Source of the DNA: JAEVZK01 sp038202925
GTDB lineage: Bacteria; Armatimonadota; Fimbriimonadia; Fimbriimonadales; Fimbriimonadaceae
NCBI GenBank assembly: GCA_038202925.1
Contig: JBBREM010000040.1
Location: forward strand, 1 to 20,624
Length of the DNA: 20,624 bases
Direction: 5' to 3'
Shown one piece after another: positions 13,080 to 20,624 of this stretch (the first letter of the stretch is position 1; each line of letters begins with the position of its first letter). The position numbers and the translations under genes were made by a program. The notes beneath the pieces were generated by a model, which was given only the letters and a program-made list of their open reading frames with translations, was not told where the DNA came from and ran no database searches.

Positions 13080-16000
13080 ATGAAGACGCTCACCTTCCTC
13101 CTCGCCACCGCCCTCGCTGCCCTCGGGCTCAGCCAAGGCTACGATCCCGCTAACTACAGCGGCCTGCAATGGACCAACGTCGGCCCCAACCGCGGCGGGC
13201 GCAGCGTCGCTGTCTCCGGCGTGCGCACCCGGCCCGCCGAGTACTACTTCGGCGCGACCGGCGGTGGGCTTTGGAAGACGACCGACTCCGGCGCGAGCTG
13301 GAAATGCGTCACTGACGGCTTCCTCGGCAGTTCGAGCGTCGGCGCGATCGGGGTGTGCGATTCGAATCCCGACACCGTGTACATCGGCATGGGCGAGCGC
13401 GATATCCGCGGCAACGTGGCCCAAGGCGACGGCGTGTACAAGTCCACCGATGCCGGCAAGACCTGGACCTCCGTGGGGCTCAAAGACACCCGCGTCGTCT
13501 CCCGCGTCGTCGTCGATCCGAAGAATCCCGACGTCGTCTACGTCGCCGCGCTCGGCCACGTATGGGGCGCCAACAAGGAGCGCGGCGTCTTCAAAACCAA
13601 CGACGGCGGGCGAAGCTGGAGCAAGGTGCTCTTCGAGAGCGACAAGGCTGGCGCGGTCGATCTGGTGATGGACCCGAACGACTCGAAGACCCTCTACGCC
13701 GCGACTTGGGAAGCCTGGCGGCGGCCGTGGACGCTCAACAGCGGTGGCCCCGGCAGCAAACTCTGGAAGTCCACCGACGCCGGAGTGCATTGGAGCGATC
13801 TGACCCGCAACTCAGGTCTGCCGAAGGGCGTGGTCGGCAAGATGGGCGTGGCCGTCGCGGCGACCAATTCAAAGCGGATCTTCGCGATCGTCGAAGCCCA
13901 AGACGGCGGCATCTTCCGATCCGACGATGCCGGGGAAACCTGGACGAAATTGAACAGCGACAACGAGTGGCGTCAGCGCGCTTGGTACTACACGCACATC
14001 TACGTCGACCCCAAGAACGCTGACAATGTGTGGGTGCTGAACGTGGGCATCGGCAAATCGAAGGATGGCGGCAAGACGTTTCAGGGCACCGGCTTCTCAC
14101 ACGGAGACAACCACGATCTCTGGATCAGCCCCGACGACTCGAAGAAGATGATCGAGGCGAACGACGGCGGCGCGACGGTCACCGTCGACGGAGAAAAGTG
14201 GAGCGCCGAAACCTACCCGACGGCGCAGATTTACCACGTCGTGGCGGACAATCACGTTCCCTACCGAATCTACGGCGCGCAGCAGGACAACTCGGCGGTC
14301 ATGCTCTTCCCCGATCAGACGGATACGCCGACGAAGCGCAATTTCCAAGGAACCGCCGGTGGAGAATCCGGCTACATCGCACTCAGGTGGGACGATCCGG
14401 AAGTCGTAATCGGAGGCAACTACGGCGGCGACATCAGCGCGATCAACTATCGCACGAACTTGCGGTGGAATCTCGACCCCTGGCCGCTGAACCCGATGGG
14501 GCACGGCGCGATCGACCTCGCCCACCGCGTCCAGTGGACCTACCCGATCGTCACCTCGCCGCACGATCCGAACATGCTATACACAGCTTCGCAATATGCC
14601 ATGCGCACGCGCAATATGGGCCAGAGCTGGGAGAAGATCTCGCCCGATCTAACCCGAAACGATCCGGCCAAACAGGCAAGCTCCGGCGGGCCGATCACGC
14701 AGGACAACACGAGCATCGAATACTACGACACGATTTTCACTCTCGCCGAATCGCCTGCTCGCAAGGGCGTCATCTGGGTGGGCTCGGATGACGGCGTGAT
14801 CAGCGTCACGACGAACGACGGCAAGAGCTGGTCGAACGTGACGCCGAAGGGGATGCCCGACTGGAGCCGGGTGAGCATGGTTGAGCCGTCGCGCTACGAC
14901 GCCGGAACCTGCTACGCGGCCGTGAATAACTATCAGAACGAAGACCTCGCGCCGTACATCTACCGCACGCGCGATTTTGGCAAGAGCTGGACGAAGATCA
15001 TCACTGGCATCGCGCCAACGGCCTTCGCCCGGGTCTGCAGGGAAGACCTGCACCGCAAGGGCCTGCTCTACGCCGGCACCGAGAGCGGCGTCTACGCCAG
15101 CTTCGACGACGGCGATCACTGGCAGTCGCTGCAGCAGAATCTGCCCGTCTGCCCGGTTCATGATCTGGCGTTGAAGGACGACGACTTGATCGCCGCGACC
15201 CACGGGCGATCCTTCTGGATCCTGCACGGCACCTCGCGCCTTGCCTATTTGACGGCGGACAAGCCGACGACGCCGCTGCTCTATAAGCCGGTAGATCGCG
15301 TTCGCATGAACAGTGCGAGCGCCGCTGTAAGCTACTACTTACCCACTAAGGCAGCGAGTGTCGACTTCACGTTTCTCGATGCCAACGGCGAGACGGTCGG
15401 CACCGCCAAGGGCGATACCGAGCCGGGTTTCCATGAGATCACGCAGAGTCTGAACCGACCGGGCTTCAGCACATTCCCCGGCATGGTCTTCTGGGGCGGC
15501 AGTTCCCACCCGATTCCCGCTCCGACAGGCATGTTCACCGTGAAGATGAGGGTGGATGGCGTGGAGCAGACGCAGGCGTTCCGTCTTACGCGAGATCCGC
15601 GCTTGCAGGCGAGCGACGCCGATCTGGCCGAGCAGTACGCCTTCGCCAACCGCCTCGTCAAACGCGTGAACGACGCAAACAGCACCGTGCTACGCCTTCG
15701 CGACACGAGGGACCAAATCGACAAGGCGATGGCCGATCCGAAGGCTGACGCAACCGTCAAGAGCGACGGCGAGAAACTGAAAATGCAACTAACAGCGATT
15801 GAAAGCGAGATTCACCAGTACCGCAGCAAAAGCGGCCAAGACCCGCTGAACTATCCGATCCGCCTCAACAACCAGCTTGCCGGCCTGATCGACTTCGTCC
15901 TCAGCGGCCAGCGCGCGGTTCCGCAGCAGGCGAAGGATGTATTCGCCGTCTTGGACAAGGCGCTTCAGAAACAGCTCGATGCGATGGGTAGCGCCGAACG

Positions 16001-16118
16001 CCTCGACCTCGCGCGTTACAACCAGCTTCTCACGAAGCAAGGCATCGCGCAGATCGTGCCGAAGACGCCGCCCATGCAAACCCCCGGGGCCAGACGACGC
16101 GGAGGGGGCGAAGGGTAA
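13080..16118 (+). CDS. Secreted sortilin/BNR-repeat beta-propeller protein
   Basis: A 1012-residue exported protein of the VPS10/sortilin-like, BNR-repeat glycosyl-hydrolase-like superfamily. A signal peptide (MKTLTFLLATALAALGLSQG) is followed by about ten Asp-box motifs, for example KTTDSGASW (66-74), KSTDAGKTW, KTNDGGRSW, KSTDAGVHW, RSDDAGETW, RTRDFGKSW and ASFDDGDHW. These mark two consecutive beta-propellers over about residues 25-720, as in xyloglucanase-type proteins. The catalytic aspartates of GH74 cannot be assigned by eye, so enzyme activity is unproven. After a beta domain (about 745-840) a helical, coiled-coil-like region runs to near 1000, and the tail is rich in glycine and arginine (ARRRGGGEG). 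GGTGAG six bases before the ATG is a usable ribosome site. The gene is monocistronic. Confidence 0.9.
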   Translation: MKTLTFLLATALAALGLSQGYDPANYSGLQWTNVGPNRGGRSVAVSGVRTRPAEYYFGATGGGLWKTTDSGASWKCVTDGFLGSSSVGAIGVCDSNPDTVYIGMGERDIRGNVAQGDGVYKSTDAGKTWTSVGLKDTRVVSRVVVDPKNPDVVYVAALGHVWGANKERGVFKTNDGGRSWSKVLFESDKAGAVDLVMDPNDSKTLYAATWEAWRRPWTLNSGGPGSKLWKSTDAGVHWSDLTRNSGLPKGVVGKMGVAVAATNSKRIFAIVEAQDGGIFRSDDAGETWTKLNSDNEWRQRAWYYTHIYVDPKNADNVWVLNVGIGKSKDGGKTFQGTGFSHGDNHDLWISPDDSKKMIEANDGGATVTVDGEKWSAETYPTAQIYHVVADNHVPYRIYGAQQDNSAVMLFPDQTDTPTKRNFQGTAGGESGYIALRWDDPEVVIGGNYGGDISAINYRTNLRWNLDPWPLNPMGHGAIDLAHRVQWTYPIVTSPHDPNMLYTASQYAMRTRNMGQSWEKISPDLTRNDPAKQASSGGPITQDNTSIEYYDTIFTLAESPARKGVIWVGSDDGVISVTTNDGKSWSNVTPKGMPDWSRVSMVEPSRYDAGTCYAAVNNYQNEDLAPYIYRTRDFGKSWTKIITGIAPTAFARVCREDLHRKGLLYAGTESGVYASFDDGDHWQSLQQNLPVCPVHDLALKDDDLIAATHGRSFWILHGTSRLAYLTADKPTTPLLYKPVDRVRMNSASAAVSYYLPTKAASVDFTFLDANGETVGTAKGDTEPGFHEITQSLNRPGFSTFPGMVFWGGSSHPIPAPTGMFTVKMRVDGVEQTQAFRLTRDPRLQASDADLAEQYAFANRLVKRVNDANSTVLRLRDTRDQIDKAMADPKADATVKSDGEKLKMQLTAIESEIHQYRSKSGQDPLNYPIRLNNQLAGLIDFVLSGQRAVPQQAKDVFAVLDKALQKQLDAMGSAERLDLARYNQLLTKQGIAQIVPKTPPMQTPGARRRGGGEG

Positions 16119-16120
16119 AC

Positions 16121-16138
16121 CCCTCCTTCAAAGGAGGG
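16121..16138. repeat. CCCTCCTT/AAGGAGGG palindrome between convergent genes
   Basis: CCCTCCTT (16121-16128), CA, AAGGAGGG (16131-16138) lies two bases after one stop codon and seven before the complement of the other. It lacks a T-tract but may act as a bidirectional transcript end. Its C/G-rich purine-pyrimidine character is similar to the palindromes inside lpdA and the nuclease gene. Confidence 0.55.
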
Positions 16139-16145
16139 ATCGCCG

Positions 16146-16970
16146 TCACCGTTTCAAATCGCTCGGCAACCCATTCGGGAACAGTTCGTGGATAGCTTCT
16201 TGGATGCGTTGCTCCCGGTTATCGGGATTGGGATGAGTGGCGAAGAATTCGGGTGTCCGCCCCCCGCCGCTCGCCCGCTTCAGGACCTCCATGACGTCGA
16301 GCATCGCACGAGGGTCGTAGCCCGCCTGTGACATGAGGATCACGCCCCACCTGTCCGCCTCAAGCTCATCGTTTCGCGAAAACTTCAAGCTGACAAGCTG
16401 GCCCACGAGCATAGAAACCGCGGCCCCGGAGCGCGATCCCTGACTATACGCGGCCAGCGCCGCAGCGCCGGAGAGCCCCTGGGTGAGCTGCGCCTTGGCA
16501 AGCTGCTCCGCGCTGTGGCGATTGATCACATGGCCGCATTCGTGGGCAAGGACACCCGCCAATTGACCCCGGCTGTTGAGCTTGGTCAGCAGCGCGTGAG
16601 TTATGAAGACCTGGCCTCCGGGCAGAGCGAACGCGTTGAGCGTCTGCTCATCTGCTAACGCATGGAACTGGAAACGATAGGGCGAGGTGCCGGCCTTCGA
16701 CTGGGACACGATTTCGCCGCCCACATCCGCGACAAGCTGGCGCGCCTGTGGATCGGGGTCTTCCCCGCCAAATTCGGATTCCATCTCCGGCGCGGCTTGC
16801 AGGCCGAGTGCGATTTCCTGATCGACGGAGATGTCGATATGCTGCTTCTCCCCGGTTACGGGGTTGACCGAGCTCTTTGAGTAATACGCGACAAGCGAGC
16901 CGAGCGCGATGACGACCGCGACGACGAGCTGAACCCCGCTACAACCCGGCCTGCGCTCGTATTGGTACAT
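16146..16970 (-). CDS. M48-family membrane-anchored metalloprotease
   Basis: A 274-residue zinc protease with HECGH at 143-147 and the downstream zinc-ligand segment NDELEAD (E202, D206), the usual spacing for M48 (Oma1/LoiP/BepA-like). One hydrophobic segment (VQLVVAVVIALGSLVAYY, 13-30) anchors it, so the catalytic domain is probably periplasmic. Other conserved pieces are LNAFALPGGQVFI (111-123), where family members sense or bind substrate, and THPNPDNREQRI (245-256). The likely role is envelope protein quality control. GGAG lies eleven bases upstream of the ATG. It is divergent from the DinB-like gene with 73 bases between. No TPR region is present, unlike BepA. Confidence 0.92.
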   Translation of the reverse strand: MYQYERRPGCSGVQLVVAVVIALGSLVAYYSKSSVNPVTGEKQHIDISVDQEIALGLQAAPEMESEFGGEDPDPQARQLVADVGGEIVSQSKAGTSPYRFQFHALADEQTLNAFALPGGQVFITHALLTKLNSRGQLAGVLAHECGHVINRHSAEQLAKAQLTQGLSGAAALAAYSQGSRSGAAVSMLVGQLVSLKFSRNDELEADRWGVILMSQAGYDPRAMLDVMEVLKRASGGGRTPEFFATHPNPDNREQRIQEAIHELFPNGLPSDLKR

Positions 16971-17043
16971 TTTTCGACGTTCTCCGCCCGATTATGCGGT
17001 GCTCGCGATCTTCTTGTGAAGTAGAGTTTTAGATGAGGAAGAA

Positions 17044-17532
17044 ATGAGCACAACCGCAACCAAATTTGACCTGAAACAGCATTTGATCGACACCGTCAAC
17101 CGCATCGGTGAGACTTATGTCAATGACCTAGCGTTCATCGACAAAGATAAGCAGGCGCAATGTCCGATGGGCGCCGCCCGGCCCGCCACCGAGTTTACGG
17201 CGGAATGCGCCGGCTTTAACTTTTTCATCTCGAAGGCGATCACCGGCGAGGGCGCCGAAATGCCGAGCGAGGAAGCGCGGAAACAGTTTTACGCCGATCA
17301 CGCCACGGGCGAGAAGGCAGCCGCCGTCTTCACCGCAAGCGTCGGGGCTCTACGCGCAGCCATTGAGGGCGCGACTGAGGAAAGCCTGATGACGGAGATC
17401 ACCCTGCCCTGGGGCGACGCCGTTCCCGGCTACCGAGCAGTCCAGATGTGCACCGCGCACATGATGTATCACGATGGGCAGATCAACTACCTACAGGCGC
17501 TGCACGGCGACGCCGAGAACCACTGGGGTTAG
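17044..17532 (+). CDS. DinB-like protein
   Basis: A 162-residue four-helix-bundle protein of the DinB/YfiT type. The closing motif MCTAHMMYHDGQINYLQ (about 136-152) carries the paired histidines that bind metal, and the earlier AECAGFNFFISKAI occupies the position where many relatives have the first histidine, replaced here. Metal binding may therefore be incomplete or of a variant form. Members of the family act in thiol transfer or detoxification, or are damage-induced with no known activity; which applies cannot be seen. The start is supported by GAGGA six bases upstream. The stop overlaps the dapB stop by four bases (TTAG at 17529-17532). Confidence 0.83.
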   Translation: MSTTATKFDLKQHLIDTVNRIGETYVNDLAFIDKDKQAQCPMGAARPATEFTAECAGFNFFISKAITGEGAEMPSEEARKQFYADHATGEKAAAVFTASVGALRAAIEGATEESLMTEITLPWGDAVPGYRAVQMCTAHMMYHDGQINYLQALHGDAENHWG

Positions 17533-18320
17533 CGGAAAAGAACCTTGTCCATCCCGACCACGAAGCCGTCCAGGGATTTCACCTCGCGCAGGCAAAGCTT
17601 GACGCCCTCCATAAACGACACCCGGTCCATGGAGTCGTGCCGGAGGGTTAGGGTCTCGCCGGTGTTGCCGAAGATCACCTCTTGGTGAGCCACGAGGCCA
17701 GGCAGCCTGATGGAATGGATCGGAGTGTCCAGGTGGACGCCGCCGCGCACGCCCTCGACCTTGAAGATGGGGCGGGGCTTCCGCGTGGGCGGATGAATCC
17801 GGGCCTCGGCGATGAGCTGCGCGGTTAGGAGTGCGGTGCCGCTGGGCGCGTCCTCTTTCCGGTCGTGATGCAACTCGATAATCTCGCAGTTCGGCATCCA
17901 CTTGGCGGCAAGCTGCGCGAACCGCATCATCAGCACTGCGCCCACCGCGAAGTTCGGCGCGTAGATGCCCGGAGTCTTCGACTCGCGTGATTGAGCTGCG
18001 ATCTCGCGCAAGTCGCCATCGCTCAGGCCCGTCGTCCCTATAACCGGTGAAACTCCGCGCTTCAGCGCGGATAGCGCCTGGGCCACAGCCGCCGTCGCTA
18101 GCGTGAAGTCCACGGTGGCATCTGGCTTGGTGCGATCCAGCACCGCCCCGAGCTTGTCTTCAATGGCAATATCGGGTGCCGAGGGTGATATCTCGCGCAG
18201 CGACGATCCCACCATCTCACGATCCACCGCTGCCACGATCTCGAATTCAGGAGCGGTCGCGAGCGCCTTAACGACCTCGCGTCCCATCCGGCCCGCGGCA
18301 CCGATGACGACGACCTTCAT
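17529..18320 (-). CDS. dapB: 4-hydroxy-tetrahydrodipicolinate reductase
   Basis: Reduces hydroxy-tetrahydrodipicolinate with NAD(P)H in the lysine and diaminopimelate pathway, in the cytoplasm. The 263-residue protein starts MKVVVIGAAGRMGREV, the nucleotide-binding loop. It has VIGTTG, then the catalytic and substrate motif ELHHDRKEDAPSGTA with the His pair, Lys and PSGTA, and ends with the normal dimer region. A longer upstream frame exists, but 18320 is clearly the start. Its ATG shares four bases (ATGA) with the stop of the secreted-protein gene upstream, so translation is probably coupled. It is the last gene of the four-gene operon running from beyond 20624. No other lysine genes are in the window. 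Confidence 0.95.
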   Translation of the reverse strand: MKVVVIGAAGRMGREVVKALATAPEFEIVAAVDREMVGSSLREISPSAPDIAIEDKLGAVLDRTKPDATVDFTLATAAVAQALSALKRGVSPVIGTTGLSDGDLREIAAQSRESKTPGIYAPNFAVGAVLMMRFAQLAAKWMPNCEIIELHHDRKEDAPSGTALLTAQLIAEARIHPPTRKPRPIFKVEGVRGGVHLDTPIHSIRLPGLVAHQEVIFGNTGETLTLRHDSMDRVSFMEGVKLCLREVKSLDGFVVGMDKVLFR

Positions 18321-18949
18321 TTGTCCCACATTCGCTCCATGCGCGTGCTTCCCTGCTCGATGAGCACCGGCTCCCCGCGATCGTCTAGATAGGCCTTCAC
18401 CAAGCCGCTGTTGCGATGAGAAATGACAACGTGCGCCCTTGTTTGGCGTCCGCCTGTGGTGATTTGCTTCTCGCCCATGTACTGCGTCTGGACCAGTTCC
18501 CACTCGCCGCTGGTCAGGCCGAACTGATACGTTTGAATCGACTGGCCGAGCGTCGGCTGGTCGCGAACGAACCAAAACTGGCTTCCATCCGAGCGCGGCG
18601 CCGTTTCTACCAAGGTCACCGCGCGAGTCTTCTCCGAGCCCCCATCCTTATGGGTCACGATGGCTCCGGAAGCGTCGAAGTTGGCCTGATCCCTGACCCT
18701 GCCAACCTCCTGCGACATCGTCACCGGCTTCCCATCCTTGTCGTATAGCGACTCGGTGGCGAGCCGCACTTGCTGCTCGGGTGTCCCGATTTGCATGCGG
18801 AGCTTGATGAGCTTGCTGCCGTCCGGCAGGATCGACTGCTCGATCGTGGCGTAGCCGGATGGGAGGCCGTTCTGCAGAATCCGCAGTCGGGTTGGCTCCT
18901 GCGCCCTGGCGAGGGAAGGAAGAAAGAGCAAGAGGAGAATGGGCTTCAT
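18317..18949 (-). CDS. Secreted protein of unknown function in the dapB operon
   Basis: A 210-residue protein with a signal peptide (MKPILLLLFLPSLARA, cleavage near 16) and a body of regular strands: RLRILQNGLPSGYATIEQSI, LIKLRMQIGTPEQQVRLATE, and later YQFGLTSGEWELVQTQYMG and ARAHVVISHRNSG-type segments. The alternation recalls DUF3108-like beta proteins that measure or modify surface lipid or polymer, but I cannot assign it. No cysteines or catalytic triad are evident. Its start ATGA overlaps the preceding stop and its own stop overlaps the dapB start, four bases each. The tight coupling to a cytoplasmic lysine enzyme is odd. Confidence 0.8.
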   Translation of the reverse strand: MKPILLLLFLPSLARAQEPTRLRILQNGLPSGYATIEQSILPDGSKLIKLRMQIGTPEQQVRLATESLYDKDGKPVTMSQEVGRVRDQANFDASGAIVTHKDGGSEKTRAVTLVETAPRSDGSQFWFVRDQPTLGQSIQTYQFGLTSGEWELVQTQYMGEKQITTGGRQTRAHVVISHRNSGLVKAYLDDRGEPVLIEQGSTRMERMWDK

Positions 18950-19911
18950 CGGTTATCAATCAATAGTTTCGCTGCTTTGACGCCGGATTCGTACGCCGAT
19001 TCCACGCGGCCTGCGCTGAGTCCGTCGCCGGCAAGGATCAGTTTGGCGTGCGGCTGGTTCACCGTCTCGAATTGCGCCACCGTCTCCGGCAGACTGTACT
19101 TCCAGCGGCGTACCCTTGAGACTTTGGGCACAGAGAGTTCAGGAAACAGACGCCGAACGTAGGCGACCGCATCCTCGATAATTTCCTTATCCTGGCGGTT
19201 GTACTGCGTCAGGCTGTATGCGGCGCTCATCTGCGCCACGATCGCGCACCACCCCTCGGGAGCACGGCCCGCGCACTTCGCGGATTCCAGGCTCAGCCAG
19301 GTCAGCGGATGGCGCTGCTCGACGTCGAGCAGGGCATGATAATGCGTTTCCGGCGTCGGCTGCTCGAATCCCAGCATGATGCTGAGACAGCAGCGATAGC
19401 TCGCATTCGCGATCGCGCGGCTCTCGCGCAGCGACCACAGCAGCACGGACGTTTGCGGGACCGGCGGCGTGAGAATGAGCGCGTCAAAAGCGTCGTTCTC
19501 GACGATAAAGCAGTGCCCGCTGCGGTTGATCTCGTCGATCTGCATGCTGAGGCGGATATCAATCCCGGCTCCCAGCAGCTTGGGAAGTTCCGCATTGCCC
19601 TTCGTGTACGTGTAGCGCGGAGTCAGGTTCTTGCGCGGATCGCCGATGGAGACGCGCAGGTTCTCGTGAGTGAAGATGGGCTTCGCGATGCGCACGGCGG
19701 TGTTGCCGGGGACGATCTCCTCGATCGCCATGCCTCGCGGCGCGATGCTTGTAGCGCCGGTGTCGAAGATGAAGCCATCGATCTCGACTGTCTCGACCCG
19801 CCCGCCGATGTGGGCCTGCCGTTCCCAGACCACCACCTCGTCACCGGCCTTGAGCAGGGTTCGCGCCGCAGCGAGGCCGGCAACACCCGCGCCGACCACC
19901 CCGACTCTCAC
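18946..19911 (-). CDS. Renalase-like FAD-dependent oxidoreductase
   Basis: A 321-residue flavoprotein. RVGVVGAGVAGLAAARTLL is the dinucleotide-binding fold, followed by the acidic residue in VVVWERQ and the GGRVET motif that contacts FAD. The end, RVRRWKYSLPE and LILAGDGLSAGRVESAYESG, matches the COG3380 group (renalase-like NAD/FAD oxidoreductases). Its substrate is unknown. The start is taken as GTG at 19911, where GTGA overlaps the stop of the upstream gene. An ATG at 19953 would extend the protein into a basic stretch inside that gene and is less likely. It follows a second FAD enzyme in the same operon. Confidence 0.85.
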   Translation of the reverse strand: MRVGVVGAGVAGLAAARTLLKAGDEVVVWERQAHIGGRVETVEIDGFIFDTGATSIAPRGMAIEEIVPGNTAVRIAKPIFTHENLRVSIGDPRKNLTPRYTYTKGNAELPKLLGAGIDIRLSMQIDEINRSGHCFIVENDAFDALILTPPVPQTSVLLWSLRESRAIANASYRCCLSIMLGFEQPTPETHYHALLDVEQRHPLTWLSLESAKCAGRAPEGWCAIVAQMSAAYSLTQYNRQDKEIIEDAVAYVRRLFPELSVPKVSRVRRWKYSLPETVAQFETVNQPHAKLILAGDGLSAGRVESAYESGVKAAKLLIDNR

Positions 19912-20624
19912 GCGACGCCGGCTCCGAGCCGGCTCAGCACGCGTTCGGCGCATTCAAGGCCGCTCTGCACCGCCCCGTCGATACTGCTGTTGGTCGTGGA
20001 TTCACCCGCCAGCCAAAGCCCAGGCACGCCGGTTTCGCACGTCGGGCGGTGATCCTGGAAGTTCGGCGGCTGCGCCATCTGGTGGTTCTTGAGACGATAG
20101 CCGCGCAGCAGCTCCCACGGCTCGACGTTGTGGTTAGGAAACCAAACTCGCATCTCCGCCTTCACGATCTCGGCGAGTTGGCCGTCGGTCTCGGGGCGCT
20201 CGCCCAAAATCGTCGCGCTGATCAGATGCGCGCCGCTCGGCGCGCAGGACGGGTTCACGTTCGTCAGCGGCACAACCGAATTCGTGAGGCCCTTGGCATC
20301 GCCGTTCATCATGATCAACGCCCCCTCGACGGGCGGCTCCGGCGCGGTGAAGTACAGCGTAATGCTGTGGCGGTACTCGATCGCCTCGAGCCCCGCCACG
20401 CTCGCCATCGGACGCAGCAGTCGTGCGGCCTCGGCGACATCCGTCGCTACCACCACCTGAGAAGCCTCGATACGCTCGCCGTTCTTCAGCTTGACCAGCC
20501 CAATCTCGCCGCCGATCTTAACCAGCTCGGCGACCCGTGCGTTGAGCCTCAACAGTTCGTGGCCAAACGTCGCGCCGATCTGCTTGGGGATTTCCTCGAT
20601 GCCAAGCGCCGGCGTCACGGTTTC
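19908..20624 (-). CDS. FAD-dependent amine oxidase/desaturase-like protein, N-terminus cut
   Basis: The visible 238 residues are the C-terminal half of an amine-oxidase/phytoene-desaturase-like flavoprotein (COG1232/1233 type). LGIEEIPKQIGATFG is the GGM-x-x-IP-x-x-L-like region, RIEASQVVVATDVAEAARLL is the second FAD strand, and GLWLAGESTTNSSIDGAVQSG is the final FAD-binding motif. The frame is open to the window edge, so the true start lies beyond 20624; the GTG at 20618 is internal. This is the first visible gene of the operon and its stop overlaps the start of the next FAD enzyme. The substrate could be a polyene or a porphyrinogen; nothing here decides. Confidence 0.87.
   Translation of the reverse strand, partial: ETVTPALGIEEIPKQIGATFGHELLRLNARVAELVKIGGEIGLVKLKNGERIEASQVVVATDVAEAARLLRPMASVAGLEAIEYRHSITLYFTAPEPPVEGALIMMNGDAKGLTNSVVPLTNVNPSCAPSGAHLISATILGERPETDGQLAEIVKAEMRVWFPNHNVEPWELLRGYRLKNHQMAQPPNFQDHRPTCETGVPGLWLAGESTTNSSIDGAVQSGLECAERVLSRLGAGVA

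Noticed and set aside
16121..16138. Intrinsic terminator
   Set aside because: The palindrome has only a two-base loop and no T-run on either strand; kept as a repeat.

Overview
The window reads as chromosomal DNA from a GC-rich bacterium with two membranes. Evidence for this is a PEP-CTERM secreted protein, a predicted outer-membrane beta-barrel protein ending in an aromatic residue, a lipoprotein-type MsrB and several signal peptides. The PEP-CTERM tail style, the mix of leaderless and Shine-Dalgarno starts and the large secreted beta-propeller and DUF5916 proteins suggest Armatimonadota (Fimbriimonadia-like). That placement is inference; Planctomycetota or a related phylum is not excluded. 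There is no rRNA, tRNA, CRISPR array, intact transposase or phage gene.

Layout. Positions 1-180 hold a palindromic repeat and a heptamer tandem array next to the end of lpdA (dihydrolipoamide dehydrogenase, minus strand). An orphan protein with a type I restriction HsdR-N-like nuclease domain follows (2027-3136), then a repeat-rich gap, a PEP-CTERM protein with its own promoter and a strong terminator, and a remnant of a histidine kinase. Next on the minus strand is an ABC-2 exporter whose ATPase and permease genes are separated by a hicB antitoxin gene and a frameshifted hicA toxin gene. A two-domain nuclease (PD-(D/E)XK plus DEDD exonuclease) reads divergently from a near-consensus leaderless promoter. 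A DUF1326 protein, a DUF5916 outer-membrane protein, MsrB, a small membrane protein, a 1012-residue secreted beta-propeller protein, an M48 metalloprotease and a DinB-like protein follow. The right end is a minus-strand operon of four genes joined by 4-base start/stop overlaps: two FAD oxidoreductases (the first cut by the window edge), a secreted unknown and dapB.

How the genes relate. Most neighbours are unrelated housekeeping or envelope functions packed tightly; several convergent pairs end with no space between stop codons. Real functional units are the ABC exporter, the HicBA remnant inside it, and the translationally coupled dapB operon.

The most unusual material is the repeat biology. 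At least four kinds of short repeat occur. Two of them appear to have been inserted in frame into conserved enzymes: a G/C palindrome in a surface region of LpdA, and a double element in the active-site hairpin loop of the nuclease. The other notable item is the hicA gene, broken by a single extra base while hicB is intact. I found no clear complete novel multi-gene system.
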